Part shown: positions 33,750 through 43,131 of the stretch, one piece after another
How positions within the stretch are numbered: the stretch's first letter is position 1
Layout: each line of letters opens with the position of its first letter
NCBI RefSeq assembly: GCF_019352895.1
Contig: NZ_JAAAFX010000008.1
Span: forward strand, 124,001 to 188,000
Direction: 5' to 3'
DNA length: 64,000 nucleotides
From: Variovorax boronicumulans
GTDB taxonomy: Bacteria; Pseudomonadota; Gammaproteobacteria; Burkholderiales; Burkholderiaceae_C
The notes under the pieces: model-generated
Databases searched by the model: none
What the model was told of the DNA's origin: nothing
What the model saw: only the letters and a program-made list of their open reading frames with translations
Program-made: the position numbers and the translations under genes

Positions 33750-35321
33750 CTAAGGCTGATCCATCGACTCCACGATTCGATTGGAACGCAGCACATTGCG
33801 ATCGAGGTAGGGCGTGCCGGTCGTTTCGGGCAGCGGTGCCGCCACGGCGCTGCGCCGGGCCGCGGAGGCCTGGGCCGGTACCGGGCAGGCGCCGCTGGCG
33901 CGATAGCTCAATGCCGCCGCGAAACGGCCCTCGGCCGGGTCGCCCAATGCATGTTCGAAGTCATCGGACACGGTGCAGGTCGGCGCCATGCCGTCGCCGT
34001 AGTCGCCGAAACCCTTGGCATTGACGCCCTGGAACTGGATCGCGAAGTAGGTGGTGCCGCAGTTGTCCTGCGGATAGAAGCCATAGGGCTTGCCGCAGGT
34101 CGCGGCGCCGATCAGGTCGACCGTGACGCCGATGCCGCGCAGGCCGTTGACCACCGACTCGCTGGCCGAGCAGGTGTCGGGACCGGCCAGCACCGACACG
34201 CGCGACAGGCCGAGCCGCGGCAGCGGCTGGCCGGCCGTGACCGAGTAGCCACGCGTGGTGCTCGGGAACAGCACCGACGACCCCGCGGGCGACAGTCCGA
34301 AAGGGTTCTTGCGATTGAACTGCAGCTTCTCGAACACCGCGCCCTGGCTCGCCTGGGGTGTCGCGATCATGCTGGCCACCTCGCTGGCGATGCCCAGCAG
34401 GCCACCGCCGTTGTAGCGCATGTCGAGCACCAGGTCGGTCACGCCGGCCGCGCTCAACTGGCCCATCGCCGTCACCAGCTGGGCTTCGGACTTCGCGACG
34501 TGGTCGTTGAACTGCAGGTAGCCGACGCGGCCGCCGGGCGTGTCGAGGGTGCGCACGTTCTGCACCGGCGAGCGCTCGATGCCGGCGGACACCAGCGTGA
34601 CCGTGCGCTCGCTGCCGTCCTTGGCGCGCAGCTTGAAGGCGTGGCTCTGGCCGTTGGTGGCCGGCGCCAGCGCGCTGTTGAGCCGGTCGACCTCGGCCTG
34701 GCTGCTGGCGGTGGACGCGTCGACCCCGTCGATGGCCAGCAGGGTGTCGCCGCGCACGATGCCCGCCTGCGACGCCGGCGAGTTCGGTTCGGTATAGGCC
34801 ACACGGATGGTGCGCGGCGCCGTGCGCTGCAGGAAGGCGAACTCGACGCCGTAGCCGACCTCGGTGCCTTGCTGCACATCGCCGTAGGTGGCCGTGGGAT
34901 AGCTGAAATGGAAGCGGTCCTTGGCGCGGCCGGACGCGGTGAGCACCGGCGTCTTGAGCACGTTGAAGTAGGCGACCGGCGTGGTGTAGCTGGTGGCCAG
35001 GAGGTTCGCCGGCACCTCGTCGTACCAGAGGTAGGTCTGGTCGATCCAGCTGCGGACCCAGTTCTTTTCGTCGGCCACGGTGCCCGCGCGATCGGCAAAG
35101 GCCCGCCCGGTGCCCGGGTCGATGCCGGTGCGCGGCGCGGCGCAGAGACCGGCCAGGCTGGCCGAGCCCTGTGCGGTCGGCGCGACGGCGCCGGACGTCG
35201 GCGCCGCTGCATCGCCTCCCCCCCCGCCACCGCCTCCGCAGCCGGCGATCGACAACACGACAGCCAGGGCCATGCCCTGCAGGGCGACGTGCGCGCCGCC
35301 CTCCGAATTCCGGTGATCCAT
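33750..35321 (-). CDS. S41-family C-terminal processing peptidase, lipoprotein
   Basis: 523 residues. A lipobox ends at C28 (VVLSIAGC) and is followed by a run of eight Gly, so the protein should be anchored in a membrane facing the periplasm or surface. A PDZ domain covers about 155-245 (EVGYGVEFAF, AGIVRGDTLLAIDGVDA). The S41 core has LVLDMRYNGGGLLG, with SASE at 385-388 and K411 placed as the Ser-Lys dyad of Ctp/Prc proteases (spacing one residue longer than usual). Several Cys (C384, C409, C421) are unusual for the family and may pair. Start at 35321 has GAGGGAG upstream. A 225-bp AT-richer gap separates it from the adhesin gene. Confidence 0.88.
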   Translation of the reverse strand: MDHRNSEGGAHVALQGMALAVVLSIAGCGGGGGGGGDAAAPTSGAVAPTAQGSASLAGLCAAPRTGIDPGTGRAFADRAGTVADEKNWVRSWIDQTYLWYDEVPANLLATSYTTPVAYFNVLKTPVLTASGRAKDRFHFSYPTATYGDVQQGTEVGYGVEFAFLQRTAPRTIRVAYTEPNSPASQAGIVRGDTLLAIDGVDASTASSQAEVDRLNSALAPATNGQSHAFKLRAKDGSERTVTLVSAGIERSPVQNVRTLDTPGGRVGYLQFNDHVAKSEAQLVTAMGQLSAAGVTDLVLDMRYNGGGLLGIASEVASMIATPQASQGAVFEKLQFNRKNPFGLSPAGSSVLFPSTTRGYSVTAGQPLPRLGLSRVSVLAGPDTCSASESVVNGLRGIGVTVDLIGAATCGKPYGFYPQDNCGTTYFAIQFQGVNAKGFGDYGDGMAPTCTVSDDFEHALGDPAEGRFAAALSYRASGACPVPAQASAARRSAVAAPLPETTGTPYLDRNVLRSNRIVESMDQP

Positions 35322-35404
35322 GACTCCCTCTTTCTCTTCTGGTGGTGGCGCTTCGTGGCGCGCCCGTTTCAGGTGTTGTCTCCGTGTGACCTGCGCCGTA
35401 CGGA

Positions 35405-37729
35405 CTATTGCACGAAGCCCATGCCGCGCGATTCGCGCACTTCAGGCTTGATGCGGTGCTCGGCCTCGAGCTGGTCGAGGAATTCGGCCGCCGAGAACTC
35501 GGCCGCGAGGATATCCGTTTGCCGCTTCACCGCCGCGAAGTCGCCCGGGCACAGCTGCGTCAGGCGCGCGAGCCGCTGCCGGAGCACCGCATCCAGCAGC
35601 GACGCGTCGCCGGCCAGCGCCTCGGCCACGAACATGCGCTCGCGCTGCGGCGCGGTCAGCGGCATGAACTTGATCTTGAAGGTGAAGCGGCGCAGCGCGG
35701 CCTGGTCGAGCCGGTCGAGCAGGTTGGTGGTGCAGACGAAGATGCCGCCGAAGCGCTCCATGCCCTGCAGCATCTCGTTGACCTCGGTCACCTCGTAGGT
35801 GCGCTGGGCGCCGCGCCGGTCCTGCAGGAAGGAGTCGGCCTCGTCGAGCAGCAGCACGGCCTTTTCGGCTTCGGCTTCCCTGAACATGGCGGCCATGTTC
35901 TGCTCGGTCTCGCCCACGTACTTGCTCATCAGGTCGCTGGCCTGCTTGACGATCAGCGGCCGGCCGATGGCCTGCGCGATGTGCTCGGCCAGCGCGGTCT
36001 TGCCCGTGCCGGGCGCGCCGTAGAAGCACAGCGTGCCGTGGCCGCGCACGCGCAGCGCCTCGACGATGCGCGGGATCTCGAAGCGGGTCTCGACGTTGAG
36101 CATGCCCAGGTCGTAGGTGGTCACGCTGCGGCGCGCGCCGTGCGCCTTGTCGAGCGTGCCCAGCGCCAGGTCGGCGTTCTTCAGCTGGCGCTCGATCAGG
36201 CCCTCGATCGAGGCGTCGTCGGTCTTGGCCAGCTGCGCGAAGCGCACCGCGGTGCGGATCTGCGCGGGCGTCAGGCCCTTGCGTTCGGCCAGCTTGGCGG
36301 TGAAGGCGTCGGACACCGTCACGCCCTCGAGCGTCTTGCGCACCAGCTGCTCGCGCGCGCCGGGCGGCGGCGACTTGAGCTCGAGGTGGTAGGCGAAGCG
36401 GCGCCGGAAGGCCGGGTCGATCTGCTCGATGCGGTTGGTGACCCACAGCGTGGGCACGGCGTTCGATTCGAGGATCTGGTTGACCCAGGCCTTGCCGCTC
36501 ACGCTGCCGCTGGCGGGCGCGGCAATCTGCTCGGCGCGGGCCATGAACTGCGCGGCCTCGGTGCTGATCGGCGGGAACACGTCCTCGACCTCGTCGAACA
36601 GCAGCGCGGCCTGGGCGCTGCCCTTGAGGAAGACCTGGGCGATCTGCAGCGAGCGGTAGCGGTCGCGGCCCGAGAGCGAATTGCCGTCGCGGTCGGCGTA
36701 CTCGACCTCGAACAGGTCCAGGCCCGCGGCCTGCGCCACCACCTTGGCCAGCTCGGTCTTGCCGGTGCCGGGCGGCCCGTAGAGCAGCACGTTGACGCCC
36801 GGCTCCTTGCGCGACACCGCGGCGCGCAACAGCGTGACCAGCATCCGCGCGTCCTCGGCCGCGAAGGAGAAGTCGTCGATGGTGAGCGTGCTCTTGGCCG
36901 ACGGCCGGGTGAACACCGCCATCAGCTCGCTGTGGTCGCGGTACTCGCGCATCAGCACCGGCGGCAGCTTCTCGCTGACCTTCATCAGGTCGGCCAGGTC
37001 GGTGATGTTGTGTTCGGAGATCAGGTTCTCGACCAGCCCGATGCGCTCGAGGCGCGAGCCGGCGCGCAGCGCCTCGCCCACGTCGCTGGCGCTCACGCCC
37101 GCCACCTCGGCGATCGCGGCATAGGCCTCGGGCGCGTTGTTGACCTTGAACTCGACCAGCAGCGAGCGAAGGTCGCGCTGGTAGCGCGCCAGCGTGCCGT
37201 AGAGCAGCAGCGCGCGTTCGGCCTTGTTGAGCTGCAGCAAACCGGCCAGCGCCTCGATGTTCTTCTCGACCAGCGTCGACTGCTTGCGCAGCGCATGCGT
37301 GAGCCAGTCGCGGGTGACCGACAGCACCGTGAGCAGGTCCTTGGGCTGGTCCTTGACGTATTCGTCGAGATAGAAGAACAGCGTGCCCTCTTCATAAGGG
37401 CCGCGCCAGACACCGTGGCGCTCCAGCAGCGTGCGGCCGTCGAAGGCCTCGACGCCCTTCCAGACCTCGTTGCCGGCGCAACGGCGGCCGAGGAATTCGC
37501 GCAGGCGCTGCAGCACCGGGGCGGGCCACACCAGGTGGCGGCCGGTCAGCGAGAGCAGGCCGTTGAGGTCGCGGCGCACGTTGAAGCGCGGGCCCTGCTT
37601 GGCCGCGAGCGTCAGCACGAAGTGCGAACACATGAGCTCGAGCACCGGTGCTTCCTTGAGTCCGGGCGACGGCAGTGCCTGCCCGCGCAAGGGAGCAGTC
37701 ACCGCATCGATACCCGCGCGCTTGACCAT
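35405..37729 (-). CDS. Protein with two AAA+ ATPase domains
   Basis: 774 residues. The N-terminal 300 residues are helical and not recognised. First AAA+ module: Walker A GPPGTGKT (318-325), Walker B ALLFDE (375-380), sensor TNR (431-433). Second: Walker A GAPGTGKT (571-578), Walker B LLLDEADSF (626-634), sensor TTNL (667-670), RRF arginine near 680. Both modules have a complete set of motifs. The architecture recalls CDC48/FtsH-like remodellers of the type seen in uncharacterised bacterial ATPases, not ClpA or ClpB. GGAGGT lies 6 bp before the ATG at 37729. It stands alone between the protease and ilvA-like genes; substrate is unknown. Confidence 0.88.
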   Translation of the reverse strand: MVKRAGIDAVTAPLRGQALPSPGLKEAPVLELMCSHFVLTLAAKQGPRFNVRRDLNGLLSLTGRHLVWPAPVLQRLREFLGRRCAGNEVWKGVEAFDGRTLLERHGVWRGPYEEGTLFFYLDEYVKDQPKDLLTVLSVTRDWLTHALRKQSTLVEKNIEALAGLLQLNKAERALLLYGTLARYQRDLRSLLVEFKVNNAPEAYAAIAEVAGVSASDVGEALRAGSRLERIGLVENLISEHNITDLADLMKVSEKLPPVLMREYRDHSELMAVFTRPSAKSTLTIDDFSFAAEDARMLVTLLRAAVSRKEPGVNVLLYGPPGTGKTELAKVVAQAAGLDLFEVEYADRDGNSLSGRDRYRSLQIAQVFLKGSAQAALLFDEVEDVFPPISTEAAQFMARAEQIAAPASGSVSGKAWVNQILESNAVPTLWVTNRIEQIDPAFRRRFAYHLELKSPPPGAREQLVRKTLEGVTVSDAFTAKLAERKGLTPAQIRTAVRFAQLAKTDDASIEGLIERQLKNADLALGTLDKAHGARRSVTTYDLGMLNVETRFEIPRIVEALRVRGHGTLCFYGAPGTGKTALAEHIAQAIGRPLIVKQASDLMSKYVGETEQNMAAMFREAEAEKAVLLLDEADSFLQDRRGAQRTYEVTEVNEMLQGMERFGGIFVCTTNLLDRLDQAALRRFTFKIKFMPLTAPQRERMFVAEALAGDASLLDAVLRQRLARLTQLCPGDFAAVKRQTDILAAEFSAAEFLDQLEAEHRIKPEVRESRGMGFVQ

Positions 37730-37843
37730 TCGACGACCTCCAATGAAGGAATCCCAGCGCGACCATAACGCAGAGTTTTGCGTTGTGGAAGACAGCGCAT
37801 CGGTAAATGTCCCGATGTTGCAATTCCCTCCACAATGCCATGC

Positions 37844-39043
37844 ATGATCGGTATCCAAGACATCGAACGCGCCGCGGCCCGCCTGCAAGGGCAGCTGCTG
37901 GCCACGCCCTGCGTCGAATCGCGCACCCTGTCCGACATCGTCGGCGCCCAGGTGTTCCTCAAGTTCGAGAACCTGCAGTTCACCGCCTCCTTCAAGGAGC
38001 GCGGCGCCTGCAACAAGCTGGTCGACCTGTCGGAGAGCGGCGTCCAGGGGGTGGTGGCCATGTCGGCCGGCAACCACGCCCAGGGCGTGGCCTACCATGC
38101 GCAGCGCCTGGGCATGCGCGCGACCATCGTGATGCCGCGCTTCACGCCGGGCGTGAAGATCGAGCGCACGCGCAGCTTCGGCGCTGAAGTGGTGCTGCAC
38201 GGCGACACGCTGGACGCGGCGCGCGCCCATGCGGTCGAGCTGTCGGAGCGCGACGGCCTGGCGCTGGTCCATCCCTATGACGACGAGGCCATCATGGCCG
38301 GCCAGGGCACGGTGGCGCTCGAAATGCTCGACGCCGTGCCCGACCTCGACATGCTGGTGGTGTCGGTCGGCGGCGGCGGCCTGATCGCCGGCATGGCGGT
38401 CGCGGCGCGGGCCCGCAAGCCCGGCATCGAGATCGTCGGCGTGCAGACCACGCGCTTCCCGGCCATGGTCAACGCCGTCCAGGGCACCCACCACCCGCAG
38501 GGCACCAGCACCATCGCCGAAGGCATCGCCGTGGGCACGCCCGGCGTGCTGACCCGCGCAGTGATCGAAAAACATGTGGACGACCTGCTGCTGGTCGACG
38601 AGGGCGACATCGAGCAGGCGGTGCTGATGCTGCTGGAGATCGAGAAGACCCTGGTCGAGGGCGCGGGCGCGGCCGGCCTGGCGGCGCTGATCCGGCATCC
38701 GGCGCGCTTCCAGGGCAAGCGCGTGGGGCTGGTGCTGTCGGGCGGCAACATCGATCCGCTGCTGCTGGCCGCGATCATCGAACGCGGCATGGTGCGCGCC
38801 GGCCGGCTCGCCCGGCTGCGCGTGAGCGCGCGCGACGTGCCGGGCATGCTGGCCCGGATCACCACGACCGTGGCCGAAGCGGGCGCCAACATCGACGAGG
38901 TGCACCACCAGCGCGCCTTCACCATGCTGGCGGCCCAGAACGTGGACATCGAACTGGTGCTGCAGACCCGCGGGCGCGCGCATCTGGCGGCGGTGCTGTC
39001 CGCCTTGCGACAGGCGGGCTTCGAGGCCGAGGAGCAGCATTGA
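37844..39043 (+). CDS. ilvA: Threonine ammonia-lyase (threonine dehydratase)
   Basis: 399 residues. Converts threonine to 2-oxobutanoate and ammonia. The PLP Lys is K51 in FTASFKERGACNKL; SAGNHAQGVAYHAQ, the phosphate loop SVGGGGLIAGMA and the late LSGGNIDP are typical. A C-terminal ACT-like domain (about 325-399; SARDVPGMLARITTTVAEAGANIDEVHHQRAF) marks the type with one short regulatory domain (TdcB/YkrB-like) rather than the long biosynthetic IlvA. An alternative ATG lies at 37835. Divergent from the AAA+ gene. Confidence 0.93.
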   Translation: MIGIQDIERAAARLQGQLLATPCVESRTLSDIVGAQVFLKFENLQFTASFKERGACNKLVDLSESGVQGVVAMSAGNHAQGVAYHAQRLGMRATIVMPRFTPGVKIERTRSFGAEVVLHGDTLDAARAHAVELSERDGLALVHPYDDEAIMAGQGTVALEMLDAVPDLDMLVVSVGGGGLIAGMAVAARARKPGIEIVGVQTTRFPAMVNAVQGTHHPQGTSTIAEGIAVGTPGVLTRAVIEKHVDDLLLVDEGDIEQAVLMLLEIEKTLVEGAGAAGLAALIRHPARFQGKRVGLVLSGGNIDPLLLAAIIERGMVRAGRLARLRVSARDVPGMLARITTTVAEAGANIDEVHHQRAFTMLAAQNVDIELVLQTRGRAHLAAVLSALRQAGFEAEEQH

Positions 39044-39133
39044 CCTGCTCCGGGCAAGCCCTCGCAGGGCGGCCGGGGCCCCTTGGCTAAAATGCGGGCA
39101 GTCTTGCCTTGCCAGAATTCAAAGGAATCCCCC

Positions 39134-39286
39134 ATGTCCAACCCTACGCCCGTCGAACCCGGCCACGCTGCCACCGTTGAAAAAGACGCGGTCGAGTCGG
39201 TCGTGCACCTGATGCCGATCGTGCTGCCGCTGGTCGGTGGCGTGCTGATGCTGTTGCTAGCCTCCATCGCCGTCTACATGGCTTGA
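39134..39286 (+). CDS. Small single-pass membrane protein
   Basis: 50 residues behind an AAGGAA ribosome site. A polar head (NPTPVEPGHAATVEKDAVES) is followed by one hydrophobic segment, HLMPIVLPLVGGVLMLLLASIAVYMA, reaching the C-terminus. I know no function. The stop codon abuts a long inverted repeat. Confidence 0.65.
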   Translation: MSNPTPVEPGHAATVEKDAVESVVHLMPIVLPLVGGVLMLLLASIAVYMA

Positions 39287-39405
39287 AGGCTTGAGCTGAC
39301 CTGCTGCGCGGACCGATCTCGCACCTGCGGTTCTCGCCGTACCGGAGTACGGCTGCGATCCTCGGCGCAAGCTCGGACCGCTCGCGACGGTCATCTCAAG
39401 CCTTC
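39285..39405. repeat. 121-bp imperfect inverted repeat (cruciform-type element)
   Basis: The outer arms GAAGGCTTGAGCTGACC (39285-39301) and GGTCATCTCAAGCCTTC (39389-39405) pair with one mismatch. The centre is a perfect GCCGTAC-CGGA-GTACGGC hairpin (39336-39353). Between them GGACCGA and TCGGTCC-like segments also pair, so almost the whole element folds into one long stem. No T-run follows, so it is not a standard terminator. It looks like a dispersed REP/MITE-type element. Confidence 0.8.
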
Positions 39406-39550
39406 GTGCCGCGCCTGATCGGGCTTTAGCGCGAACGCCCGCGCACCTGCGCCCCATCGCCTCTCCGACCGAAAACGTTTTTTCAAACGGCTCTCCCGCC
39501 GACTCCGAGCCCCGCTCGAAAAGACGAATTTTCAACTCCGGAGATTTTCG

Positions 39551-41401
39551 ATGAACGCACCTGTGATGAATGGCCTGCCCATTCAGGCGCCCCCGCACGT
39601 CAAGAACGCCAGGCTGATCGCCTGGGTGGCCGAGATGGCCGCGCTGTGCAAACCCGACAACATCTACTGGTGCGACGGCAGCACCGCGGAATACGACCGC
39701 CTGTGCCAGCAGCTGGTCGACGCCGGCACCTTCAAGAAGCTCAACCCGGCCAAGCGCCCGAACTCCTTCCTCGCCACCTCCGACCCGACCGACGTGGCGC
39801 GCGTGGAAGACCGCACCTACATCTGCTCGGCCACCAAGGAAAACGCCGGCCCGACCAACAACTGGATGGCGCCGGCCGAGATGCGCGCCACGCTGCAGCC
39901 GCTGTTCGACGGCTGCATGAAGGGCCGCACGATGTACGTCGTGCCCTTCTCGATGGGCCCGCTGGGCTCGCCGATCGCGCACATCGGCATCGAGCTGTCC
40001 GACAGCCCCTATGTCGCGGTCAACATGAAGATCATGACCCGCATGGGCAAGGCCGTGTACGACGTGCTGGGCACCGACGGCGAATTCGTGCCCTGCGTGC
40101 ACACGGTGGGCGCGCCGCTGGCCGCGGGCGAGCAGGACGTCGCCTGGCCCTGCAACAAGACCAAGTACATCGTCCACTACCCGGAAACGCGCGAGATCTG
40201 GAGCTACGGCTCGGGCTACGGCGGCAACGCGCTGCTGGGCAAGAAGTGCTTCGCGCTGCGCATCGCCTCGACCATGGGCCGCGACGAAGGCTGGCTCGCC
40301 GAGCACATGCTGATCCTCGGCGTGAGCAATCCCCAGGGCCAGAAGTACCACGTGGCGGCCGCCTTCCCCAGCGCCTGCGGCAAGACCAACTTCGCAATGC
40401 TGATCCCGCCGGCCGGCTTCGACGGCTGGAAGGTCACCACCATCGGCGACGACATCGCCTGGATCAAGCCCCAGGCCGACGGCTCGCTGCGCGCCATCAA
40501 CCCCGAGGCCGGCTACTTCGGCGTGGCCCCGGGCACCAACGAGCAGACCAACCCCAACTGCATGGCCAGCCTGAACCGCGACGTGATCTTCACCAACGTC
40601 GCGCTGACCGACGACGGCGACGTCTGGTGGGAAGGCATGGGCGAGGCCCCGGCCCACGCCATCGACTGGCAGGGCAAGGAATGGACGCCGGCCATCGCCA
40701 AGGAAACCGGCGCCAAGGCCGCGCACCCCAACGCCCGCTTCACCGTGGCCGCCACCAACAACCCGGCGCTCGACGAAGCCTGGGACGACCCGAAGGGCGT
40801 GAAGATCGACGCCTTCATCTTCGGCGGCCGCCGCTCGACCACCGTGCCGCTGGTGACCGAGGCGCGCAACTGGACCGAAGGCGTCTACATGGCCGCCACC
40901 ATGGGCTCGGAAACCACCGCCGCGGCCACCGGCCAGGCCGGCGTGGTGCGCCGCGACCCGTTCGCGATGTTGCCCTTCATGGGCTACAACATGAGCGACT
41001 ACTTCCAGCACTGGCTCGACCTGGGCAAGAAGCTCGAGGCCTCGGGCGCCACGCTGCCGAAGATCTACACCACCAACTGGTTCCGCAAGGGCGCCGACGG
41101 CAAGTTCGCCTGGCCGGGCTACGGCGAGAACATGCGCGTGCTCAAGTGGATGATCGACCGGATCGAGGACAAGGCCGCCGGCACCGAGCACGCCTTCGGC
41201 GTGTCGCCGCGCTACCAGGACCTGAACTGGACCGGCCTGGACTTCAGCACCGAACAGTTCGAGACCGTGACCAGCACCGACAAGGCCGCCTGGCTGGCCG
41301 AGCTGCAGCTGCACGGCGAGCTGTTCCAGCAGCTGGCGCACCACCTGCCCAAGGAACTGCCGGCCACCAAGGCCGAGATCGAGCAGCGCCTCGCGGCCTG
41401 A
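39551..41401 (+). CDS. pckG: Phosphoenolpyruvate carboxykinase (GTP)
   Basis: 616 residues. Interconverts oxaloacetate + GTP and phosphoenolpyruvate + CO2 + GDP, the entry to gluconeogenesis. The GTP-type kinase loop FPSACGKTN (272-280) carries the active-site C276; VDDIAW-like GDDIAWIKP, FGGRRSTTVPLV and the guanine-binding NWFRKG stretch are further marks. GGAG lies before the ATG. Single-gene unit closed by a strong terminator. The gluconeogenic enzyme fits an organism living on amino acids and organic acids. Confidence 0.97.
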   Translation: MNAPVMNGLPIQAPPHVKNARLIAWVAEMAALCKPDNIYWCDGSTAEYDRLCQQLVDAGTFKKLNPAKRPNSFLATSDPTDVARVEDRTYICSATKENAGPTNNWMAPAEMRATLQPLFDGCMKGRTMYVVPFSMGPLGSPIAHIGIELSDSPYVAVNMKIMTRMGKAVYDVLGTDGEFVPCVHTVGAPLAAGEQDVAWPCNKTKYIVHYPETREIWSYGSGYGGNALLGKKCFALRIASTMGRDEGWLAEHMLILGVSNPQGQKYHVAAAFPSACGKTNFAMLIPPAGFDGWKVTTIGDDIAWIKPQADGSLRAINPEAGYFGVAPGTNEQTNPNCMASLNRDVIFTNVALTDDGDVWWEGMGEAPAHAIDWQGKEWTPAIAKETGAKAAHPNARFTVAATNNPALDEAWDDPKGVKIDAFIFGGRRSTTVPLVTEARNWTEGVYMAATMGSETTAAATGQAGVVRRDPFAMLPFMGYNMSDYFQHWLDLGKKLEASGATLPKIYTTNWFRKGADGKFAWPGYGENMRVLKWMIDRIEDKAAGTEHAFGVSPRYQDLNWTGLDFSTEQFETVTSTDKAAWLAELQLHGELFQQLAHHLPKELPATKAEIEQRLAA

Positions 41402-41425
41402 GATCGCCAGCCAGCGAGCGCCCAC

Positions 41426-41453
41426 AAAAAACCGCCCCTCGGGGCGGTTTTTT
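41426..41453 (+). terminator. Intrinsic terminator after pckG
   Basis: AAAAAACCGCCCC-T-CGGGGCGGTTTTTT: an 8-bp GC stem with a tight loop, flanked by A- and T-runs; serves pckG and also the converging gene at 41473. Confidence 0.92.
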
Positions 41454-41472
41454 CATGGGGCCGGAGCCGCGA

Positions 41473-42018
41473 TCAATAGTACTTGCCGAGGTTCACGCGG
41501 CGCATCGCTTCGTACAGCGTGGGCACCTTCACGTCGGCCGAGCGCTGGGCAACGATCGCGCGGGCCAACTGGGCCGGCACCTTGGCGGGTTCGCCGGTCA
41601 GGGCTTCGTGACGGGTCACGGCGGCCTGGATGTCGTTCATGATGCGGGCGTCGTGCTGGGCGTAGGCCAGGAAGCGCGCATCGCTGCGGGCCGCTTCACG
41701 GCGCTGGGCATAGGCGCTCCAGCCCTGGGTCGCACGGGCGGCCAGGGTGCGGGCCGTGCCGGCGAAGAAGGCCAGCACCACGAAGGCGACGGCCCACATC
41801 ACGAGCCAGGCGACGATCAGGCCGCCTTCGTCGATGTTCGACACCAGCTTGTCGGCAACGACGAGCAGGGCCGAGACCACGGCGGCGAGCAGCAGGGCCG
41901 CGAGGCCGCGCGAGCCGTCGACGTCATGGCTGGTGGTACGGAAATGGTCAAAAACGGCTTCGGCGCGGGTGACGCCCGGGTGAGCCGCCGGTTGATCAAC
42001 GTGGACAAAGCTGGTCAT
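41473..42018 (-). CDS. Membrane protein of unknown function, two TM segments
   Basis: 181 residues from the ATG at 42018, behind GGAGGG. Two adjacent hydrophobic segments, LAALLLAAVVSALLVVADKL and IVAWLVMWAVAFVVLAFFAG, are followed by a helical, charged C-terminal half ending PTLYEAMRRVNLGKYY. I do not recognise it; similar short proteins are met in Comamonadaceae. It is divergent from a LysR gene and has an AGGG-CTTA-CCCT element 52 bp upstream which reappears before the small gene at 43132. Confidence 0.75.
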   Translation of the reverse strand: MTSFVHVDQPAAHPGVTRAEAVFDHFRTTSHDVDGSRGLAALLLAAVVSALLVVADKLVSNIDEGGLIVAWLVMWAVAFVVLAFFAGTARTLAARATQGWSAYAQRREAARSDARFLAYAQHDARIMNDIQAAVTRHEALTGEPAKVPAQLARAIVAQRSADVKVPTLYEAMRRVNLGKYY

Positions 42019-42069
42019 GAGAATTTCCCTCCAAAGGGGTGAATGGCCGAAGCCGATGGACTGAATATT

Positions 42070-42087
42070 AGGGCTTACCCTAGTGTT
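42070..42087. promoter_or_regulatory. Shared AGGG-N4-CCCT element, copy 1
   Basis: AGGGCTTACCCTAGTGTT lies in the 107-bp gap between the membrane-protein gene and the divergent LysR gene. A close copy, AGGGTTATCCCTAGTCTT, is at 43358-43375. The dyad AGGG/CCCT and the flanking TAGT-TT match in both. It may be a LysR site or a shared promoter box. Confidence 0.6.
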
Positions 42088-42125
42088 CCGCCACTTTATC
42101 TTCTTGATGTTTATCATTCACAACG

Positions 42126-43124
42126 ATGATGAACGTCAACTTCCGCACGCTGGACCTCAACCTGCTGCGCGTCTTCGACGAGGTGATGGCCGAGCGCAAC
42201 CTGACGCGCGCGGCGCGCAACCTGTCGCTGACGCAGCCGGCCGTGAGCAACGCGCTGCGGCGGCTGCGCGAGGTGCTGGGCGACGAACTGGTGCGCCGCG
42301 CGGGCGCGGGCGTCGAGCCCACGCCGCGTGCGCTGGCGCTCTGGCCGACGGTGCGCGACGCGCTGCTGCAGCTGCAGCACACGCTGGCGCCCAACGAGTT
42401 CGATGCCGCGGTGGCCGACACCACCTTCGTGCTGGCCATGGCCGACGCCACCGCCGCCGAGCTGATGCCGGGCCTGATGCAGATCCTGGAAGCCGAAGCG
42501 CCGGCGATCTCGGTGCGCGTGGTGCCGCTGACCACGCGCGACCCGCGGCAGCTGCTGGAGAACGAGGAGGCCGACATGGCGGTCGGCTATTTCCCGGCCG
42601 TGATCGCCAGCCTCACGGCCCGCGGCCAGACCGGCGTGGCCGTGCCCTTCGAGGCCCAGCGCCTCTATGTGGGCCAGTACGTGTGCGTGATGCGGCGCGA
42701 CCATCCGCTGGCGCAGAAGCCGCTGACGCTGGACGACTACTGCGCCGCGCGCCACCTGCTGGTGAGTTTTTCGGGCCGGCCCTACGGCTTCATCGACCAG
42801 ACGCTGGCGGCGCTCGGGCGCGAGCGGCGCATCGTGGTCACGGTCAACCAGTTCTTCACCGCCGGCCGGGTGGTCGCGAATTCCGACCTGCTGACGGTGC
42901 TGCCGCGCCACTTCGTGAGCGTGACCGGCATCGACGCGCAACTGGTGCTGCGCGACCTGCCCTTCGACCAGCCGCTGGTCCACGTGGACGCGGTCTGGCA
43001 TCGGCGCGCACAGCACGGGCATGCGCACGAATGGTTGCGCGCGGCGCTGGTGCGCTCGGCGGCGGCGGCTTTCGCGCGCTCGCTGCTGGGGTCCGGCCCG
43101 GTGGCCGGGGCCGAAAAAAGCTGA
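42126..43124 (+). CDS. LysR-family transcriptional regulator
   Basis: 332 residues. The N-terminal helix-turn-helix (about 5-65; LDLNLLRVFDEVMAERNLTRAARNLSLTQPAVSNALRRLRE) is of the NodD/NahR-like branch, followed by a type II periplasmic-protein fold for the effector. Two ATG codons are at 42126 and 42129. It is flanked by two small genes on the opposite strand that share an upstream dyad, which makes it their candidate regulator. Effector unknown. Confidence 0.9.
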   Translation: MMNVNFRTLDLNLLRVFDEVMAERNLTRAARNLSLTQPAVSNALRRLREVLGDELVRRAGAGVEPTPRALALWPTVRDALLQLQHTLAPNEFDAAVADTTFVLAMADATAAELMPGLMQILEAEAPAISVRVVPLTTRDPRQLLENEEADMAVGYFPAVIASLTARGQTGVAVPFEAQRLYVGQYVCVMRRDHPLAQKPLTLDDYCAARHLLVSFSGRPYGFIDQTLAALGRERRIVVTVNQFFTAGRVVANSDLLTVLPRHFVSVTGIDAQLVLRDLPFDQPLVHVDAVWHRRAQHGHAHEWLRAALVRSAAAAFARSLLGSGPVAGAEKS

Positions 43125-43131
43125 AGAACGC

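Noticed and set aside
37730..39040. N-terminal extension of the AAA+ gene by 437 codons
   Set aside because: Antisense to the threonine ammonia-lyase gene; the ribosome site GGAGGT and the start at 37729 explain the true beginning.
39257..41425. 722-codon open frame on the minus strand
   Set aside because: Exact shadow of pckG with biased composition and no domain.
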